Assembly (NCBI GenBank): GCA_964419225.1
Contig: CAYQPF010000215.1
Location: 1 to 6,649, forward strand
Direction: 5' to 3'
From: CAYQPF01 sp964419225
Lineage (GTDB): Bacteria > Cloacimonadota > Cloacimonadia > Cloacimonadales > CAYQPF01
Length of the DNA stretch: 6,649 nucleotides
The notes beneath the pieces are model-generated. The model was not told the DNA's origin. It was given only the letters and a program-made list of their open reading frames with translations, and searched no databases. A program made the position numbers and the translations under genes. This document shows positions 1 through 5,479 of this stretch, in pieces. The stretch's first letter is position 1. Each line of letters starts with the position of its first letter.

Positions 1-21
1 ATCAATCGATTAAACATTTGA

Positions 22-36
22 AATATTTATACATAT
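22..36 (+). promoter_or_regulatory. TATA-like box upstream of the membrane-protein gene
   Basis: An A/T-only tract broken by a single C (core TTTATACATA at 26-35) resembles an archaeal TATA box. Transcription starting about 25 bases downstream would begin near 55-60, upstream of both possible start codons (87 and 162) of the following gene. No convincing purine-rich BRE is visible, and the whole region is AT-rich, so this is a plausible but unproven promoter. Confidence 0.35.
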
Positions 37-149
37 TTTGTTTTGATGTTACAAAGCAATAAACTGATGCCTATAGAACTTTACACATGAGCAAGCTATC
101 TGACTGTTATTGCAAAAGTCTTATAGTGAAAAAACTCAGCGTTTTTAGT

Positions 150-158
150 GGAAGTGAT
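150..158 (+). promoter_or_regulatory. Ribosome binding site that decides the start at 162
   Basis: GGAAGTGAT differs by one base from GGAGGTGAT, the complement of the archaeal 16S rRNA tail. It ends three bases before the ATG at 162. The alternative in-frame ATG at 87 has no purine-rich element before it. This site is the main reason for choosing the shorter protein. Confidence 0.55.
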
Positions 159-161
159 TAT

Positions 162-722
162 ATGTCGTTTGTGAATATGTTATTAAAATATCGCTGTTAT
201 TTTACAATTACTTTTTTGATTTTTTATTCTCTTGCAAGGTCTTTATTTATAGAGGAGCCAGTTTATATTTGGACTACTTCTCTTGTTATAATCTTTATTA
301 TAAGCAAGATCTTCGAAATTAGGCACAAAGAAAATAATAAAAATAAAATAGAGTCTGATGACTATGATATAAATGGAACTGGGACCTTCAAAGTTGAGAA
401 TATATCTAAATTTGTAAAGGGGATATCTTATTATCTTTTAGCATTTCAGTATATATTGGAGAGCTCCCTTATTTCCGATAAGTGTTCAATGAATGTTACT
501 TCTGGCTATATTGTTACATCCATATGTTTTATGGAAGGAGTTGATTCAATCTCTGATTACAGACCAGAAATAACTAAACAGAAAATTGATAATGCATATC
601 ATTTATTTAATAATGTTTATGACTTTTTTAAGGCAAATATTATACTGTTCTTTATAATTCTTTGTTTAGTTATTTACTACATTGTAATTTTTTTTGTATT
701 AGTTTTTACGGTAAAAATTTGA
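162..722 (+). CDS. Small predicted membrane protein of unknown function
   Basis: I do not recognise this 186-residue protein. From the ATG at 162 it opens with two hydrophobic segments close together (about residues 12-29 and 35-52). A charged, Lys/Asn/Asp-rich hydrophilic stretch follows (about 54-85), then a middle region of about 70 residues with only short hydrophobic patches. It ends in a very hydrophobic C-terminal helix (about 159-183, rich in Ile, Phe and Val) running almost to the stop. This suggests an integral membrane protein with a soluble middle domain. No catalytic motif or signal-peptidase site is evident. The frame also stays open up to an ATG at 87, giving 211 residues, but only the 162 start has a Shine-Dalgarno site. 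It is the only convincing gene on the plus strand and points away from the replication operon, so it is probably an independent accessory gene. That it is a gene is fairly secure; its role is unknown. Confidence 0.7.
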   Translation: MSFVNMLLKYRCYFTITFLIFYSLARSLFIEEPVYIWTTSLVIIFIISKIFEIRHKENNKNKIESDDYDINGTGTFKVENISKFVKGISYYLLAFQYILESSLISDKCSMNVTSGYIVTSICFMEGVDSISDYRPEITKQKIDNAYHLFNNVYDFFKANIILFFIILCLVIYYIVIFFVLVFTVKI

Positions 723-1140
723 CATTAGGGCCATCCAGTGAGTCCAAGAAGTATCATGTTAGTCAAATTTTCCATTGTGATCCCCCACGCCGTCTGCAGC
801 ATACAAGACGCCTGAGAAACAGGAACTTCTGATCCTTATGATAAGGCTCTCTATGTGCAGTAACTGGTAAATCTTACATATCAAAGGGAAAAAGGCTTCT
901 AAATATTTCAAATATTTAATGAGAAAATTCAATATTATTGACGTTGCATATATAGATTGTTTATTTACATCTCCACTGGATATCCTTCTACACCTAAAGA
1001 CTGCTAGCTTTTCAAGGTTATTGGAAGGCATGTAGGCTTCGCCATGCTAGAGAATCCTGATCCGGTTGTTTGTAGGTTCAGACCTGTACCCGATAAATCG
1101 AAAACACAGGGAGAGAAAATTCTCTGTGTCCTTTAATCTT
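723..1140. other. Region without a convincing gene
   Basis: This stretch is less AT-rich than its neighbours in places (around 770-850 and 1040-1100), and its short open frames lie on both strands and overlap. One minus-strand frame (759-1031) would give 90 residues. One plus-strand frame runs stop to stop from 871 to 1035. Another plus-strand frame from the ATG at 1044 gives 30 residues. None has a ribosome binding site or a recognisable motif. A weak hairpin lies at 1104-1129 (ACACAG pairing with CTGTGT, extended through G-T pairs). On the minus strand it is followed by four T and could help end transcription from the replication operon. The base composition would fit a decayed gene or mobile-element remnant, but I cannot identify one. 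Confidence 0.35.
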
Positions 1141-1201
1141 ATTCTCCCACTTTCTCATATATTTCACCCACATTTCTTCCATCTATATAAATAAAAATCA
1201 A

Positions 1202-1217
1202 TATAAGTATACTTATA
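1202..1217. repeat. 16-bp perfect palindrome
   Basis: TATAAGTATACTTATA is a perfect two-fold palindrome with no spacer. It lies in the left arm of the origin-like region, between two copies of the TGGGTGAA motif. Such a site suits a dimeric DNA-binding protein or a cruciform. Because it is made mostly of A and T in an AT-rich region, part of the symmetry could be chance. Confidence 0.45.
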
Positions 1218-1262
1218 CATAAGAATTGTTCACCCAATCGCCCAAAATTTGAGAAAATGATA

Positions 1263-1276
1263 TAAAAAATAAAAAA
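1263..1276 (-). terminator. T-tract downstream of the replication operon
   Basis: Read on the minus strand this gives two runs of six T separated by one A, about 150 bases after the stop codon of the ATPase gene. Archaeal RNA polymerase terminates at T-runs without needing a hairpin, so this is a reasonable end for the PrimPol-ATPase transcript. It coincides with the AT-rich core of the candidate origin, so the T-runs may instead exist for helix melting. Confidence 0.3.
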
Positions 1277-1426
1277 TTTGAAAGATCTTGAAAAATACTT
1301 TTTATATTTTTTTATCCTTCAAATTGGGGAGAATGGGTGAATTTCTTATTTTCGATATCAATTGACATTGTGCCCGGAGGATTTGTGGGTGAAACTTGGG
1401 CGATTGAATGCGGATTAGTGTAAGGC

Positions 1427-3133
1427 TTATACTTCCTTCAAATACACAAAACCACTATCGAACACTTCCCAGGGATTAACATTTTCTGTATTGATTTTAA
1501 GCCTTGTAACCCTCCTACTTGTAGATCCTGTATTGACTACATTTTCAGATCCTGTGTCAGGATTACATCGTGTTTCCTGTTCATATTTACTTTCAGTAGA
1601 TTCAATTTTATCCAATCCGTTGTACTTTTCTATAAGACCACTTTCTGCTCTATCTTTTCTGCCATTAACTATCCGCTGAACTGTTTTATACGGTATCTCA
1701 GTGCCATTAACAATCTCGTCATATGTACAGCCAATTGCACTCTGATGAGTAATTATATAACGAATTATCTTCCGCTCATTTTCATTCAAATGTGTAATTA
1801 CGCTTTCAGCTTTAGCTTCAAAGAGTCGTTTAGCTCGATCAAAATCTTCAAGGTCTGCTATAAGACACCCATCTTCATCAACCGATCTTTGCTGGTACTT
1901 AAAGATTGCATAACCTTTGATAATATCCAGCAGCAGTGGAAATACTCGCCGATCATTAATCATCTTTAACTCAATTAGATCAGCAAACGGGATCTTAACC
2001 CTGAACAATTGTTCTTTTATGTGGGTGTAAATCCTGCGACATATCAAGACTTGCACGTTAACTTCGATACTGGATTTTCCAATTTTAGCATTCTTCTTTT
2101 GAAGCTCAAAAACATTCTGATCCTGCTCTGTGCTTGTATCTGAATCAAACAATAGTTGTCGATTCAACATCTGAGTTGTTACATGTGATTCCACGCTGGT
2201 AAAATACCAGTTGATCCTTGGCGGAATTAATAATTGTAATCTGCCTTGCTCCTTTACAGTATTGTAGACGGTATACTCCTGGTAATTTGTAGTACATCGT
2301 TTGAATATTTCTTCTAATGCTGGATCTGGATCTTTATCGTCGAAGAATAAATCCATACCAGGTCTGAGGTCCATGTAATACAAGGCCTTCGAGGACACAT
2401 TTGTAACACGTTTGTATCTGGCAGGAACTAAATGTAAGTGTTTTTTCACAGCATTCGATTTCCCTGTACCGGATTTCCCATTAATTGATATTTGAATTCC
2501 GTCAGTATTTGAGCATGATTGACCTGCGATGCTAATGCAGATTCCTTCCTGCGTATTTTTATCACCTACATGCATTTTCTCAACTGTTGTGAGAATATAA
2601 TCAATTGGGTCCCCAATTGCCAATACCCACAGAGCTTCTGCTTCAACTTGATCTAATATTTCCTTTGAAAACCCACGTTCATCAAGATCAACGTCTTCAT
2701 TAATATCTTGATTAACGTCTTGCTTTCCTTCTGACTTAGTTTGTTTCGCAGGCTCATTATCTTTCAAGACTAATACTTCATAAACCAGATTTAGGAGGTA
2801 TGAATCTTCATCCCATTTTGCTCTCTTAAGTGTTGATTTATTAAGGATTTCCAGTATCCATTCCTGATTTTGAGTATAAAGTATTAAACATTTAATTAGA
2901 GCCTTTTCTGCATCCTTTGGAGTAGAATATTCCTTATTGTTGCATTTGCCACTGAAAAGATTTTTGAAGTTTTTATTATTTCGGGTTGCATATTCTATTA
3001 TTTCTTCAATTGAATTAAACTCTTCACTTTTTTGCATATCGGGATCAGGATATTTGTCTGTCAATATATTTTTACTTTCAAGTTCTTCGGAACCTACAGG
3101 TTCATAAACTACGTTTTCAGCCTCATTTGACAT
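1427..3133 (-). CDS. AAA+ helicase-like ATPase with winged-helix C-terminus (replication)
   Basis: This 568-residue protein is probably the replicative helicase or initiator ATPase of the module. Residues 56-112 form a helical-bundle domain like that of the NrS-1 PrimPol family: an F..LFSG start, then Tyr, DA..AL, Thr, and KW....Y at 106-112. A charged Asp/Glu/Lys/Gln linker follows (about 124-153). The P-loop domain has Walker A GKSGTGKS (219-226), Walker B LFFDDKD (262-268), a sensor-like FTS (311-313) and a possible arginine finger in NRQLLFD (Arg325). Residues 378-412 hold an IPFADLIEL...RR..PLLLDIIKGYAI segment of the kind I associate with primase-linked ATPases of plasmids and phages. 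Residues about 449-505 look like a winged helix, with the recognition helix near IPYKTVQRIVNG. The last 60 residues are polar and probably disordered until the end. Its ATG overlaps the stop of the PrimPol gene by one base, so translation is coupled. The exact helicase class cannot be fixed by eye. Confidence 0.88.
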   Translation of the reverse strand: MSNEAENVVYEPVGSEELESKNILTDKYPDPDMQKSEEFNSIEEIIEYATRNNKNFKNLFSGKCNNKEYSTPKDAEKALIKCLILYTQNQEWILEILNKSTLKRAKWDEDSYLLNLVYEVLVLKDNEPAKQTKSEGKQDVNQDINEDVDLDERGFSKEILDQVEAEALWVLAIGDPIDYILTTVEKMHVGDKNTQEGICISIAGQSCSNTDGIQISINGKSGTGKSNAVKKHLHLVPARYKRVTNVSSKALYYMDLRPGMDLFFDDKDPDPALEEIFKRCTTNYQEYTVYNTVKEQGRLQLLIPPRINWYFTSVESHVTTQMLNRQLLFDSDTSTEQDQNVFELQKKNAKIGKSSIEVNVQVLICRRIYTHIKEQLFRVKIPFADLIELKMINDRRVFPLLLDIIKGYAIFKYQQRSVDEDGCLIADLEDFDRAKRLFEAKAESVITHLNENERKIIRYIITHQSAIGCTYDEIVNGTEIPYKTVQRIVNGRKDRAESGLIEKYNGLDKIESTESKYEQETRCNPDTGSENVVNTGSTSRRVTRLKINTENVNPWEVFDSGFVYLKEV

Positions 3134-4125
3134 TATATCCCCCCTCTATTCCGAATAGCTGTCATGATAGTTCTTTGACAATAATCGTCCCTTTCCCACT
3201 TTTTGTCCCATAACTTAGATTCATGAATGATCTCTTCTATTATTCTATAATCAGAAGTATGGAACGCAATTATACCTGCTAATGCCATATCAGCATCAGA
3301 TTCAGATCCATATCCCGAAATATCGCCATTAAAAAGCCGGACAAATTTATCGCCAAAACCATTCGGAGCACTCATGCAATACTCTATTACCTGACCTTTG
3401 GTCGGACGGAGACCTTTTAATGGATTATTGGGATCATTTGTTAACGATTTTGGGATCTCAAACCTCTTGAAGTCATTAACAGATGCTTTCCTTTTAGCAG
3501 ATACTTCCATTTTTTCAGGGAACCACTTGTCATATAATTCATCAATAATTTCTTGGGCTTCATTAATCTCAAGTGGTGTTCCAGGTAAATGATTACCTGT
3601 GACTGTCATGTAATGTAGATCAGAATACATCTCACGACCAGTACCATCAGTTTGCTCTTTCCTTCTCCCTGCTTTCTTCATTTTTCCTATAACGAACACA
3701 TGAACACCGGTTCCACTAGGTGAGAATTCAGTATAGGAATTAAATTTCTTAATTTCTTCCAAAGCCTGTTGATTCCATTCTTCCGTAATTGGATTATAAA
3801 CCTTGTCGAAATCAATACAAGTGAAAGGATCACTTTCTGTTATTGCATAACCTATGCCAGAATAATCAGGGTTATTCGTAAATGTACGATATGCAATTTC
3901 GAAACTGCTTTGATTTTCAGCTAAATTCCAGCTTTCCATACGATTTCGAATGGTGAAGGGATATTTCTTCAATTTCCCATCAACTAATGCTAATTTAAAG
4001 AGCAGCCATTGGTCACTACTTTTTAATTCCAATGGAATGGATTCTGGCTTAATAGCTGTCCTCATTTTCACATCGATACTGTTGCTGATAAAAGTATCAG
4101 TTTCGTTTTTTATATCTTTATTCAT
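3133..4125 (-). CDS. Archaeo-eukaryotic primase-polymerase (PrimPol), NrS-1-like
   Basis: This 330-residue protein should synthesise primers, and perhaps extend them, on single-stranded DNA. The archaeo-eukaryotic primase core covers about residues 28-205. Motif I is CIDFD, with metal-binding Asp105 and Asp107. Motif II is SPSGTGVHVF, with Ser135 and His142. Motif III is the region from Tyr167 to HYMTVTGNH (171-179). A helical-bundle domain fills the C-terminus (about 261-324: F.RLFNGD, Tyr, S.SDADMAL, Thr, KW at 309-310), as in the deep-sea phage NrS-1 polymerase family. No zinc-binding or helicase domain is fused to it; the helicase-like ATPase is the next gene. Start choice: the frame also begins at an ATG at 4161 (342 residues), which has no ribosome binding site. 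The ATG at 4125 has AGGTGA five bases before it, and the twelve extra residues precede the conserved core. The family call is secure from the motif order; the host replicon is not identified. Confidence 0.88.
   Translation of the reverse strand: MNKDIKNETDTFISNSIDVKMRTAIKPESIPLELKSSDQWLLFKLALVDGKLKKYPFTIRNRMESWNLAENQSSFEIAYRTFTNNPDYSGIGYAITESDPFTCIDFDKVYNPITEEWNQQALEEIKKFNSYTEFSPSGTGVHVFVIGKMKKAGRRKEQTDGTGREMYSDLHYMTVTGNHLPGTPLEINEAQEIIDELYDKWFPEKMEVSAKRKASVNDFKRFEIPKSLTNDPNNPLKGLRPTKGQVIEYCMSAPNGFGDKFVRLFNGDISGYGSESDADMALAGIIAFHTSDYRIIEEIIHESKLWDKKWERDDYCQRTIMTAIRNRGGI
3139..3146 (-). promoter_or_regulatory. Ribosome binding site of the ATPase gene
   Basis: On the minus strand GAGGGGGG lies five bases before the ATG. 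It is within the last codons of the upstream PrimPol gene. Together with the one-base stop/start overlap it supports re-initiation by ribosomes finishing the PrimPol, and it fixes this ATG as the start. Confidence 0.6.
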
Positions 4126-4130
4126 ACTTT

Positions 4131-4136
4131 TCACCT
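4131..4136 (-). promoter_or_regulatory. Ribosome binding site that decides the PrimPol start
   Basis: AGGTGA on the minus strand matches the centre of GGAGGTGAT and ends five bases before the ATG at 4125. The upstream ATG at 4161 has only an AT-rich leader. This favours the 330-residue protein. Confidence 0.55.
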
Positions 4137-4164
4137 GGAATAAATGATCGCTCACAACCATAGT

Positions 4165-4181
4165 TTACACTAAAGGTGTAA
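4165..4181. repeat. Short inverted repeat in the PrimPol leader
   Basis: TTACAC (4165-4170) and GTGTAA (4176-4181) are exact inverted copies five bases apart, about 40 bases upstream of the preferred PrimPol start. The position suits an operator through which replication genes could be autoregulated. A six-base arm is short, so chance is possible. Confidence 0.3.
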
Positions 4182-4227
4182 GATTGCATCTCCAGAATAG
4201 ACTTTTAACGTAAGCTCAAAAGGGTTC

Positions 4228-4276
4228 AAAAAATAGCCTAGCTATGACTTCTATAGGACAGTGATAGCTAGGCTAT
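4228..4276 (-). terminator. Hairpin plus T-run between the zinc-protein gene and the PrimPol gene
   Basis: ATAGCCTAGCTAT (4233-4245) and ATAGCTAGGCTAT (4264-4276) form a perfect 13-bp stem. After one mismatch, ACT and AGT add three more pairs, leaving a ten-base loop. Read on the minus strand the stem is followed directly by a run of six T. This has the form of an intrinsic terminator for the zinc-protein gene, whose stop is about 160 bases upstream, and it would separate that gene from the PrimPol operon. Archaea do not usually need the stem, so an operator or an RNA-stabilising role is possible. No such T-run follows on the plus strand. Confidence 0.5.
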
Positions 4277-4365
4277 AATTTAATACCCGAGTAGCAGCTC
4301 CGCTATGATGTGAACGATCTATTTTTTACTTTGTTTATTTATTTACAATCCTGAAAACTAGATAT

Positions 4366-4380
4366 CCTCGTTTCCAGTAT
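4366..4380 (-). other. Possible mini-ORB (Orc1/Cdc6-type) box
   Basis: The minus strand reads ATACTGGAAACGAGG, containing ACTGGAAACGA, which resembles the core of archaeal origin recognition boxes as I remember them (TGGAAAC followed by G-rich sequence). A weaker mirror copy, CTGAAAAC, lies at 4351-4358, so the two face each other around GATATC at 4361-4366. The G-rich tail of a full box is missing. It could mark host initiator input into this module, or be chance. Confidence 0.25.
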
Positions 4381-4438
4381 AGAGAACATTGAAATGGCCA
4401 AAATTCTTTGAACGCTGCATTTCTCTAGAAGATCAAAA

Positions 4439-5113
4439 TCAGAGAATTTCGTCATCAAAGTCAGACAAGTTGTTAGAAGCTCTGTATTTTGTAATAGCTT
4501 CTTCGATTATTTTTTCCTCGGCTATCATCTGATCTACATTTTGGTTTCCATAAAACATTATGTCAGCAAGACTTACTCTTACTCCGTTATGATATTCGAT
4601 AATATCCTCATACATTGTCCTCATTATGTACTGCGCACAATCGATGCATAAAGTTCCTGTAAGTGCACTTATTTCTGGGTAAATGTCTATCCAATTATTT
4701 ACAATCTTTTGGCAGATCTCACAGTGTGTGATTATATTTGGTTTTTCATCTGATTCCCCGTGCTCAGCTTCGTATTCAGCTTCTTCTCGCAATCTTCGCT
4801 TTTCAGAGATGTAGTATTGATCCCCCATATCTGGATAAAATTCAGGAAAACGTTCTTCTATCCAGTACATTGAGTTATATGCGTCTTCTGGATTTCCGTG
4901 ATGCATTATATCAAGAAGACTTATACGCCCTCCGTTATTGTACTTAAGAATATTTTCAGAAATTATCCTCGCCATATTTTGCGCACAATTTATACACATG
5001 TCTCCAACTTTATAAACGCCAATCCATTTTTCCATATATTCCTGACATATTGGACAGTGTCTAACATGACATGAAATTTCATGTTTTTCGTCAGTATTCT
5101 TTATAATTTTCAT
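4439..5113 (-). CDS. Protein with two tandem four-cysteine zinc-binding modules
   Basis: I do not recognise a named family for this 224-residue protein, but its build is clear. The same module of about 65 residues occurs twice. Copy 1 has CPIC (Cys20, Cys23), then W, then CINCAQ (Cys40, Cys43), and ends in KYNNGGRISLLDIMHHGN (57-74). Copy 2 has CEIC (Cys131, Cys134), W, CIDCAQ (Cys156, Cys159) and EYHNGVRVSLADIMFYGN (173-190). Each set of four cysteines should hold one zinc ion as a ribbon or treble-clef knuckle. The shared tail after the cysteines is probably a helix and a strand. The copies are joined by an acidic, Glu-rich helical linker (about 85-124). There is no signal peptide or membrane segment, so it is probably cytoplasmic, possibly binding nucleic acid or a protein partner. 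An AAGGAGA ribosome binding site and a TATA-like element precede it. It shares the strand of the PrimPol operon but is divided from it by about 310 bases containing a terminator-like hairpin. Confidence 0.82.
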   Translation of the reverse strand: MKIIKNTDEKHEISCHVRHCPICQEYMEKWIGVYKVGDMCINCAQNMARIISENILKYNNGGRISLLDIMHHGNPEDAYNSMYWIEERFPEFYPDMGDQYYISEKRRLREEAEYEAEHGESDEKPNIITHCEICQKIVNNWIDIYPEISALTGTLCIDCAQYIMRTMYEDIIEYHNGVRVSLADIMFYGNQNVDQMIAEEKIIEEAITKYRASNNLSDFDDEIL

Positions 5114-5120
5114 TTGTATT

Positions 5121-5127
5121 TCTCCTT
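5121..5127 (-). promoter_or_regulatory. Ribosome binding site of the zinc-protein gene
   Basis: On the minus strand AAGGAGA lies seven bases before the ATG at 5113, with GGAG at a normal distance. It supports this ATG as the start. Confidence 0.6.
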
Positions 5128-5163
5128 ATTTTGAGTATTTCTTGATTTTAAGGTTTTATTTCA

Positions 5164-5182
5164 TTTTATATTCTTTATATGG
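5164..5182 (-). promoter_or_regulatory. TATA-like promoter of the zinc-protein gene
   Basis: Read on the minus strand, CATATAAAG followed by AATATAAAA offers two overlapping TATA-like boxes 50-70 bases before the ATG. That leaves a leader of roughly 25-40 bases. The left terminal inverted repeat of the adjoining element abuts the box, so the element supplies the DNA directly upstream and may affect expression. Confidence 0.35.
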
Positions 5183-5200
5183 GATGGATAAACCCTGAAT

Positions 5201-5414
5201 GTCGCTTTTTTAGCGCATAAGCTATCATAATATCAAATGTCGCTTTTTTAGCGCATAAGCTATCATAATATCAAATGTCGCTTTTTTAGCNNNNNNNNNN
5301 NNNNNNNNNNNNNNNNNNNNNNNNNNNNNNNNNNNNNNNNNNNNNNNNNNNNNNNNNNNNNNNNNNNNNNNNNNNNNNNNNNNNNNNNNNGCATAAGCTA
5401 TCATAATATCAAAT
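5201..5414. repeat. 38-bp tandem repeat array, interrupted by an assembly gap
   Basis: The unit runs from GTCGCTTTTTTAGC to GCATAAGCTATCATAATATC and then AAAT, with a period of exactly 38. Units begin at 5201, 5239 and 5277. The third is cut at 5290 by the gap, and sequence resumes at 5391 in the correct phase to finish a unit at 5414. The visible copies are identical. Each unit has a small hairpin (CGCT, five T, AGCG). There are no unique spacers, so it is not a CRISPR array. The period is not a multiple of three and the repeat shifts frame, so it does not encode protein. Identical copies mean recent expansion or active homogenisation. Confidence 0.9.
5291..5390. other. Assembly gap of exactly 100 N inside the repeat array
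   Basis: One hundred consecutive N fall within the tandem array. This length is the usual placeholder for a gap of unknown size, so the array may be much longer than shown or may enclose other sequence. Any open frame crossing it is an artefact. Confidence 0.97.
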
Positions 5415-5459
5415 GATATGCTTAAAATTTGGAATTCGGGTTTAATCCATCCTGCTTTT

Positions 5460-5471
5460 CTCAGGCCTGAG
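5460..5471. repeat. 12-bp GC-rich perfect palindrome beside the right inverted repeat
   Basis: CTCAGGCCTGAG is a perfect palindrome seven bases outside the right terminal inverted repeat. It stands out as GC-rich in an AT-rich setting. It could be a protein-binding site or a target preferred by the element; no matching site lies beyond the left end. Confidence 0.4.
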
Positions 5472-5479
5472 CTAAACAA

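Larger units (their letters stand above)
1141..1410. other. Candidate replication origin: inverted motifs around an AT-rich core
   Basis: Four exact copies of TGGGTGAA lie here. Two are on the minus strand (1163-1170 and 1229-1236) and two on the plus strand (1334-1341 and 1386-1393), so they face each other across the middle. The outermost pair agrees over ten bases, GTGGGTGAAA (1162-1171 against 1385-1394). The motif at 1229 runs into CAATCGCCCAA (1235-1245), whose exact reverse complement is at 1396-1406. ATTCTCCC at 1141-1148 is mirrored by GGGAGAAT at 1327-1334. Between the arms, 1246-1325 is almost pure A/T and contains a further dyad (1275-1284 against 1316-1325, nine of ten bases). 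Motifs of opposite orientation around a DNA-unwinding-type element, next to a PrimPol/ATPase operon, are the usual design of an archaeal or plasmid origin. The function is inferred. A regulatory region or a second terminator is the alternative. Confidence 0.4.
5182..5452. mobile_element. MITE-like element: terminal inverted repeats around a tandem array
   Basis: The left end GGATGGATAAACCCTGAAT (5182-5200) is matched in reverse complement at 5434-5452 by GGATGGATTAAACCCGAAT. These differ only by two single-base indels. Between them are the 38-bp tandem repeats, the assembly gap and a short unique stretch (5415-5433). No transposase fits inside the visible sequence, which suggests a non-autonomous element, unless a gene is hidden in the gap. 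No target-site duplication is visible at the borders, so transposition is not proved. The alternative is a structural locus such as an iteron-type origin or a large cruciform. True length is unknown because of the gap. Confidence 0.4.

Noticed and set aside
759..1031. Minus-strand open frame of 90 residues
   Set aside because: It has no ribosome binding site or recognisable motif, and competing open frames overlap it on the plus strand. It could be a remnant, so the stretch is described as a region without a convincing gene.
1060..1090. tRNA T-arm-like hairpin (AGGTTCAGACCT)
   Set aside because: The loop does not fit the TTCRANY pattern, and no acceptor, D or anticodon arm can be built around it.
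1491..1969. Plus-strand frames inside the ATPase gene
   Set aside because: They lie antisense to a strongly supported coding region and show no motif or ribosome binding site.
3398..4147. Plus-strand frames inside the PrimPol gene
   Set aside because: They are antisense shadows of a gene with clear catalytic motifs.
4738..4947. Plus-strand frame inside the zinc-protein gene
   Set aside because: It is an antisense shadow; the duplicated cysteine modules on the minus strand establish the real gene.
5201..5414. CRISPR array
   Set aside because: The repeat units abut with no unique spacers, and no cas gene is nearby.
5225..5479. Minus-strand open frame across the N gap
   Set aside because: It consists of tandem repeat sequence and a run of unknown residues. 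The 38-bp period shifts the reading frame, so it is an artefact of the gap.
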